Source: Claveliimonas ammoniilytica | GTDB lineage: Bacteria; Bacillota; Clostridia; Lachnospirales; Lachnospiraceae | Direction of reading: 5' to 3' | Assembly (NCBI RefSeq): GCF_025567415.1 | Contig: NZ_JAOQJV010000018.1 | Span: 1 to 53,583 of the forward strand | Length of the DNA: 53,583 bases | Part shown: piece by piece, positions 49,299 to 53,583 of the stretch | Numbering within the stretch: the stretch's first letter is position 1 | Layout of the letters: each line of letters opens with the position of its first letter | Notes under the pieces: model-generated | Seen by the model: only the letters and a program-made list of their open reading frames with translations | Databases searched by the model: none | Told to the model about the DNA's origin: nothing | Position numbers and translations under genes: made by a program

Positions 49299-50702
49299 TT
49301 ACAGAATGCCCAAAGACTGCAGTAATAAGAAGAACAGCAGGATCGGGGTTACGTATTTTACCATAACGATGTACAGTCCTTTACGGCTGAACTTGGCACC
49401 GCTCTTGGTAACTTCATTGATAATAGTATCTGGTCCCAGTACCCATCCAACCATAATGCAGGTTGAAATTGCAACGATCGGCATCATGATCATGTTGCTG
49501 AGGTAATCCAGTACATCCAGAACCTGGGCTACAGATCCGTTCGGCAGCGGAAGTTCAAAGTAGAATACGTTGTAACCAAGGCATACGATGATACCTACGA
49601 CAATTGCGTAGATCAGTGACAGGGCTACACTTTTGTTACGGGAAATCTTCCATTTATCCATCAGACCGGAGACGATCGCTTCCATGACGGATACAGATGA
49701 TGTGATCGCGGCAAAGGTAACGGTTACAAAGAACAGGATACCGATTGCGATACCCACTTTTCCCATAGCAGCAAATACCTTTGGCAGGGATACAAACATC
49801 AGTCCCGGTCCGGCTGACATACCTTCGATACCGGAGAAGGTGTAGATTGCCGGAATAATCATCAGTCCTGCAAGGAGAGCAACCAGTGTATCAAAGAATT
49901 CAATCTGATTAATGGATGACATCAGGTTAACATCGTCTTTTACATAAGAACCGTAGGTGATCATGATACCCATGGCAACGCTGATGGAGAAGAACAACTG
50001 TCCGATAGCATCCATCAGAAGCAGGAAAAATCCTTTGATTGTCATACCTTCAAAGTTCGGTATCAGATAAATCTTAAGTCCTTCTAATCCGGTACGTGTG
50101 ATACCATCTGCATCGGTGCTATGCAGTGTCAGTGAGAAGAAAGAAATACCGATGATCAGTACGATCAGGATTGGCATCAGAATACGGCTGTATTTCTCAA
50201 TACCTTTGTTAACACCGCTGATTACAACAAATGCAGTCAATCCCATGTAGATGATCATCCAGATAATCGGTGACCACTGGCTGGTAATATGACCGGTAAA
50301 ATAGCCGTCGGCTGCAGTATTTATAGCGTCTCCGGTGAGGAATGCGAACAGATACTTGAGTACCCATCCACCGATGGTGCAGTAGTAAGGCAGAATGATG
50401 ACAGGCACCATCCATGCCAGGAATCCGGTCGGAGCGAATTTTTTGTTCAGCATACCGTAAGCGGTAAGCGGTCCCTGTTTGGTCTTGCGTCCCATGGAAA
50501 TCTCCGTGATCAGCAGGGTAAAACCAAAGGTCAGTGCAAGAATGATGTATACGAAGATGAAGGTACCTCCGCCATTCTTAGCTGCCAGATAAGGAAAACG
50601 CCAAATATTTCCAAGACCTACAGCACTTCCGGCTGCGGCCATAACAAAGCCCAGCGAGCCAGTAAAGCTGCCGCGCTTATGATGATGTGAATTGTTACTC
50701 AT
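49299..50702 (-). CDS. Sodium-dependent transporter (NSS/SNF family)
   Basis: A 467-residue carrier with about eleven helices, fewer than the usual twelve as in several bacterial NSS proteins. FVMAAAGSAVGLGNIWRFPYLAAKNGG (near residue 15) is the sodium and substrate site; GGWVLKYLF and VTFAAITSSVSVMEAIVSG follow. It would import an amino acid with Na+. Two ribosome binding bases lie within an inverted repeat upstream: AAGGAAGAGAGGG, 7 bp before the ATG. The upstream gene on the same strand is an alcohol dehydrogenase. Confidence 0.94.
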   Translation of the reverse strand: MSNNSHHHKRGSFTGSLGFVMAAAGSAVGLGNIWRFPYLAAKNGGGTFIFVYIILALTFGFTLLITEISMGRKTKQGPLTAYGMLNKKFAPTGFLAWMVPVIILPYYCTIGGWVLKYLFAFLTGDAINTAADGYFTGHITSQWSPIIWMIIYMGLTAFVVISGVNKGIEKYSRILMPILIVLIIGISFFSLTLHSTDADGITRTGLEGLKIYLIPNFEGMTIKGFFLLLMDAIGQLFFSISVAMGIMITYGSYVKDDVNLMSSINQIEFFDTLVALLAGLMIIPAIYTFSGIEGMSAGPGLMFVSLPKVFAAMGKVGIAIGILFFVTVTFAAITSSVSVMEAIVSGLMDKWKISRNKSVALSLIYAIVVGIIVCLGYNVFYFELPLPNGSVAQVLDVLDYLSNMIMMPIVAISTCIMVGWVLGPDTIINEVTKSGAKFSRKGLYIVMVKYVTPILLFFLLLQSLGIL

Positions 50703-50707
50703 AAATA

Positions 50708-50780
50708 AACCCTCTCTTCCTTAATATACGATATAAATATACAATACACGTATTTATCTACTATAAAGGAAGAGAGGGTT
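50708..50780 (-). promoter_or_regulatory. 15-bp inverted repeat enclosing the NSS ribosome binding site
   Basis: On the minus strand AACCCTCTCTTCCTT and AAGGAAGAGAGGGTT are perfect complements, 15 bp each, separated by 43 bases that can form an inner ATACG/CGTAT pair. The second arm contains the AAGGAAGAG ribosome binding site of the NSS gene, so the folded leader would hide it. It could be a thermosensor, ligand-sensing leader or a protein-binding hairpin. The stem lacks a trailing T-run, so termination is less likely. Confidence 0.65.
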
Positions 50781-50802
50781 CTGCGCAATAAAAAAATATA
50801 AA

Positions 50803-52008
50803 TTAGTTTATTTGCATCAATGATTCATAAAATAGTTCAAGTTCTGAGGCGTTCATCAGCACCGGAACCGGGTATAATGGGTTGGCCTCCTTGTCTGCGT
50901 ACCTGGCAAGACGAGGTATGTCTTCCTGTTTAATCTCCGGGATTGTGTCAGGAATGTCAAACCGGTGTTTCATATCTTTGATGGCGCTTATGAAACATTC
51001 AGCAGCTTCAGCGTCTGACATTTTTTTATCAGCGACGCCGGCGGCAATGGCAAGTTTATGCAATTTTTTGTGAATACATTTACCATAAGATTCCAGTATC
51101 ATTGGCAGGATTATTGCATTGGCCAGCCCATGCGGAACATTGTATTCACCGCCAAGCGAATGGGCAACAGCGTGGACATAACCCACGTAGGATTTGGTAA
51201 ATGCACAGCCGGCGTAGAATGATGCGTGAAGCATATCACGACGTGCATTGACGTTTCTGCCATCAGCGTAGACTGTATCAATATTTTCAAAGATCAGTCG
51301 TACAGCGTGCAACGCATCCCGTCTGGTGTGATAAGTAGTGGAGCGCCCAATATATGCTTCTACGGCATGAGTCAGAGCATCCATTCCGGTTGTTGCTGTA
51401 ATTGACGGTGGAAGGCTTAAAGTCACTTTCGGATCTAATACGGCATACCTTGGAATCAATGGAAAGTCGTTGATCGCATATTTGTGCCGCGTCTCAGCAT
51501 CGGTGATGACAGCGGCGAGGGTTGTCTCGCTTCCGGTTCCGGCGGTCGTTGGAATGGCAATGAGCAACGGAAGTTTTTTGCGTACTTTTAAGATGCCTTT
51601 CATCTGCGCCAGTGTTTTTTTCGGACGGGCGATACAGGCACCAACAGCCTTGGCGCAGTCCATGCTGGAACCTCCGCCGAAACCAATGATCGCATCACAT
51701 GCATGATCGCGGTACAGTTCCAGAGCTTCTGCCACATTAATTGTAGTAGGATTCGCAACAGTTCCGTCATAAATGACAAATGGAATAGCGGCACGTTCTA
51801 ACGTATGCTCCAGGCGTTTGGTCAGTCCCAGACTCCGAATAGAGGAGTCTGTAACGATCAGTACACAGGAGGCATGATTACCGCGGATCACATCCGGAAG
51901 TTCCCGGACACTGCCTACAATCTGCGGTTTGCGATAAGGAAGTACTGGCAGTGCCAGGCGGAATGCTGTCTGAAATACGCGGCAGTATATTTTTTTAAAT
52001 ATATTCAT
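50803..52008 (-). CDS. Iron-containing alcohol dehydrogenase
   Basis: A 401-residue group III dehydrogenase. GGGSSMDCAKAVG is the NAD(P) site near residue 110, and the metal-binding His are in AHSLGGEYNVPHG near residue 290. TTAGTGSETT contacts the cofactor. It oxidises or reduces a primary alcohol, probably as part of fermentation, but the substrate is not readable. An AGGAT site precedes the ATG. It lies 8 bp after the MarR gene, on the same strand, so the MarR protein is a candidate regulator of this operon. Confidence 0.93.
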   Translation of the reverse strand: MNIFKKIYCRVFQTAFRLALPVLPYRKPQIVGSVRELPDVIRGNHASCVLIVTDSSIRSLGLTKRLEHTLERAAIPFVIYDGTVANPTTINVAEALELYRDHACDAIIGFGGGSSMDCAKAVGACIARPKKTLAQMKGILKVRKKLPLLIAIPTTAGTGSETTLAAVITDAETRHKYAINDFPLIPRYAVLDPKVTLSLPPSITATTGMDALTHAVEAYIGRSTTYHTRRDALHAVRLIFENIDTVYADGRNVNARRDMLHASFYAGCAFTKSYVGYVHAVAHSLGGEYNVPHGLANAIILPMILESYGKCIHKKLHKLAIAAGVADKKMSDAEAAECFISAIKDMKHRFDIPDTIPEIKQEDIPRLARYADKEANPLYPVPVLMNASELELFYESLMQIN

Positions 52009-52016
52009 GAGTTTTC

Positions 52017-52481
52017 TTATCCTTTCTCTTCGAGTACAGAAATCAATTGTTCCAGATTATCGGAAATGTGATAGAGTACCCGGTAAAATGTCTTGGTTTC
52101 TTCCATAGTAAGTCCATTGCGTCCGGCATCTACTGCCTGGCGGATCAGTTCAGAGACCTGACCTGCGTAGGCACGTCCTTTGTCGGTAAGTACAGCTTTT
52201 GCCCGGTATTTTCTGCCTTCCTGCGGACCTGAATGTTGGTAGGTGATCATTTCAAAGCTTTCCAGCTCCGACAGAATGCGGGAAATCGCAGCCTTGTCTT
52301 CCCGGCAGCGAATGCACAGCTCGGCGGCGGTCAGACCATCCGGTGTAGTATATAAATAGTAGATACACATGGCATGGACACCCTTCAGACCGATTTCGCT
52401 CATTGAGAGTTTCTTGATTTTCTGTATGCTTTTATAGACGCTGGTTATACCTCCGGTTAGCAGTTCAAAACTATCGGTCAT
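52017..52481 (-). CDS. MarR family transcriptional regulator
   Basis: A 154-residue winged-helix regulator. The recognition helix and wing are visible in LTAAELCIRCREDKAAISRI, LESFEMITYQHSG and GRKYRAKAVLTDKGRAYAGQ. The start at 52481 is chosen because GAGGAATTATT precedes it; the frame is open from 52499. It is followed 8 bp later by the iron alcohol dehydrogenase. Two palindromes in the upstream region fit MarR operators and would allow autoregulation of the two-gene operon. The inducer is unknown. Confidence 0.9.
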   Translation of the reverse strand: MTDSFELLTGGITSVYKSIQKIKKLSMSEIGLKGVHAMCIYYLYTTPDGLTAAELCIRCREDKAAISRILSELESFEMITYQHSGPQEGRKYRAKAVLTDKGRAYAGQVSELIRQAVDAGRNGLTMEETKTFYRVLYHISDNLEQLISVLEEKG

Positions 52482-52509
52482 AATAATTCCTCGTTTCACA
52501 TTAAAAATA

Positions 52510-52565
52510 GTTGATTTATCAACAACTATCTGCTATAGTAGCATAGTCATGTTGATATTTCAACA
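52510..52565 (-). promoter_or_regulatory. Two MarR-type palindromes around the marR promoter
   Basis: GTTGATTTATCAAC (52510-52523) and TGTTGATATTTCAACA (52550-52565) are near-identical GTTGA-N4/6-TCAAC palindromes 40 bp apart. On the minus strand TTGAAA, 17 bp and TACTAT form a promoter in which one palindrome covers the -35 box and the other lies after the -10. This is a classic self-repression layout. Confidence 0.75.
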
Positions 52566-52635
52566 TCTATTTTGAGAGAAGCTTTGAATGAGATTAATAT
52601 TCATAATAAAAACAGATTAAGAAAAGAGGATAATT

Positions 52636-53484
52636 ATGGCGGTTCAGATTATTGTGGATTCTACGGCTGATTTTTCGGCAAAAGAAATTGAGAAGAGACA
52701 GATTACCTGTATTCCGATGACTGTAACATTCGGAAATGAGCAGTATATCGATGGAGTAGATCTTACGAAAGAAGAATTTTTTGTGAAACTGATGAATGAA
52801 AAAGAATTTCCTAAGACATCACAGCCGTCTCCGGCAAAGTTTGCAGATTGTTTTGAAGAGGCAAAAGAGAATGGAGATGACGTTGTAGCAATTCTGATTT
52901 CCGGTGCGCTCAGTGGTACAGTGCAGAGTGCCACAATTGCGAAAGATATAGCAGAGCATGATGGCGTATATATTGTAGATAGCAAGTCAGCCACACTTGG
53001 AATCCGGTTGTTAGTAGACCGTGCAGTCAGAATGCGTGATCAGGGAAAGAGTGCAAAAGAGATTGCAGAAGCGTTGGATGAGTTAAAAGCGAGAGTACGT
53101 CTTTTTGCAGGACTGGATACGCTGGAATATTTGCAGAAAGGCGGTCGGATCTCTAAGACAGCAGCAAGTATCGGAAGACTGGCGGGTATCAAACCAATCA
53201 TAACCATTGATGAAGAAGGAAAGGTAGCAGTATGCGGAAAACAGCGTGGTAATAAAAATGTATTCCGCCAGATTATAAAATATGTCGAGGCTGATATGCC
53301 GGATGAGAATTATTCGGTATATTTTCTGTATTCAGCGGACAAGAAGAACTGTATTTCATTTATCCAGACATTGCAGAAAAATGGGTTGGATTTTGGTAAG
53401 ATTAAGACCAGAGAGATCGGACCGACGATTGGCAGCCATATCGGACCGGGAGCATTCGGAATTGTATATGTTGCGAATAAATAA
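52636..53484 (+). CDS. DegV family protein (fatty-acid binding)
   Basis: A 282-residue DegV protein. IIVDSTADFSAKEIEKRQI opens the first domain, KTSQPSPAKFADCF and SGALSGTVQSATIAKD carry the ligand-contacting residues and GIKPIITIDEEGKVAVCGKQRG the second lobe. It is clearly related to but distinct from the DegV gene at 47 kb. An AGAGGATAATT site precedes the ATG. It lies divergent from the MarR operon and shares its intergenic region, but no obvious functional link is visible. It probably presents fatty acids to a kinase encoded elsewhere. Confidence 0.93.
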   Translation: MAVQIIVDSTADFSAKEIEKRQITCIPMTVTFGNEQYIDGVDLTKEEFFVKLMNEKEFPKTSQPSPAKFADCFEEAKENGDDVVAILISGALSGTVQSATIAKDIAEHDGVYIVDSKSATLGIRLLVDRAVRMRDQGKSAKEIAEALDELKARVRLFAGLDTLEYLQKGGRISKTAASIGRLAGIKPIITIDEEGKVAVCGKQRGNKNVFRQIIKYVEADMPDENYSVYFLYSADKKNCISFIQTLQKNGLDFGKIKTREIGPTIGSHIGPGAFGIVYVANK

Positions 53485-53487
53485 GGC

Positions 53488-53583
53488 TCAATCACAAATT
53501 TTGTGGGATTTCCGATTCCTCTCGTAGCTCTGTCGGCTCATATCGAATAGCTTCAGAAAGAAATATTCGTCATCAGGATATCC
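53488..53583 (-). CDS. Possible 3' end of an unidentified gene
   Basis: The last 96 bp on the minus strand read as 31 codons ending in TGA (GYPDDEYFFLKLFDMSRQSY then ERNRKSHKICD). The composition is protein-like (aromatic and charged residues) and the frame is open to the window edge. The protein is not recognised. It converges with the DegV gene and leaves a 3-bp gap after its stop, which makes it tentative. Confidence 0.35.
   Translation of the reverse strand, partial: GYPDDEYFFLKLFDMSRQSYERNRKSHKICD

Overview
The window looks like chromosome from a strictly anaerobic, low-to-middle GC Clostridia, most likely a gut Lachnospiraceae. The reasons are strong AGGAGG-type ribosome binding sites, textbook TTGACA-17-TATAAT promoters, an [FeFe]-hydrogenase maturase (HydF), a homocysteine methyltransferase/MTHFR fusion, a DUF512 radical SAM protein, sodium-coupled amino acid carriers and no respiratory genes. 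I see no tRNA, rRNA, CRISPR array or intact transposase or integrase.

Layout. 0.1-9.3 kb: a MarR regulator with a heterodimeric ABC exporter, a B3/B4 protein, the PcrA helicase, a small acidic membrane protein, a structured intergenic element and the rRNA methyltransferase rlmD. 9.3-15.4 kb: an AT-richer, eroded accessory island. It begins inside the 3' end of rlmD, and the displaced original 3' end of that gene lies 3.1 kb downstream at 12406-12450. This marks a decayed integrative element that has lost its recombinase. It holds an excisionase-like HTH protein, a broken HsdR/HNH relic, a DUF2971 gene and a Fic protein whose promoter carries four 11-bp half-sites at an exact 29-bp pitch. Beyond the right junction lie RhuM relics and three copies of one lipoprotein in different states of decay, with a lipase-like hydrolase and an ArsC-like protein between them.

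15.4-34 kb: bioY with a BirA-type operator, a PadR/DUF2812 pair with twin operators, two DNA/RNA-processing enzymes, a second heterodimeric ABC exporter, mscL, a cupin, a CaCA antiporter, an EamA carrier, a duplicated PF06541 membrane protein, a RelA/SpoT-type synthetase, a flavoprotein, trpS, an AGCS carrier with a LysR regulator, a YitT protein and a transaldolase-like aldolase.

34-41 kb: a copper cassette (CsoR, a CopA with HMA domains at both ends, and a separate HMA protein) and a glucose-type PTS EIICBA with a leader terminator/RAT and its BglG-type antiterminator. 41-53.6 kb: a second AGCS carrier, the methionine-synthesis fusion enzyme, DUF512, HydF, two DegV proteins, a radical SAM activase-like protein, an NSS transporter whose ribosome binding site lies in a long inverted repeat, and an iron alcohol dehydrogenase with a MarR regulator flanked by two palindromes.

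The parts most worth following up are the rlmD-targeting relic, the Fic operator array, the decaying lipoprotein family, the structured element at 7.8-7.94 kb, and the CopA reading frame with an embedded CopZ start. All functions are inferred from sequence motifs read by eye; no database search was run.
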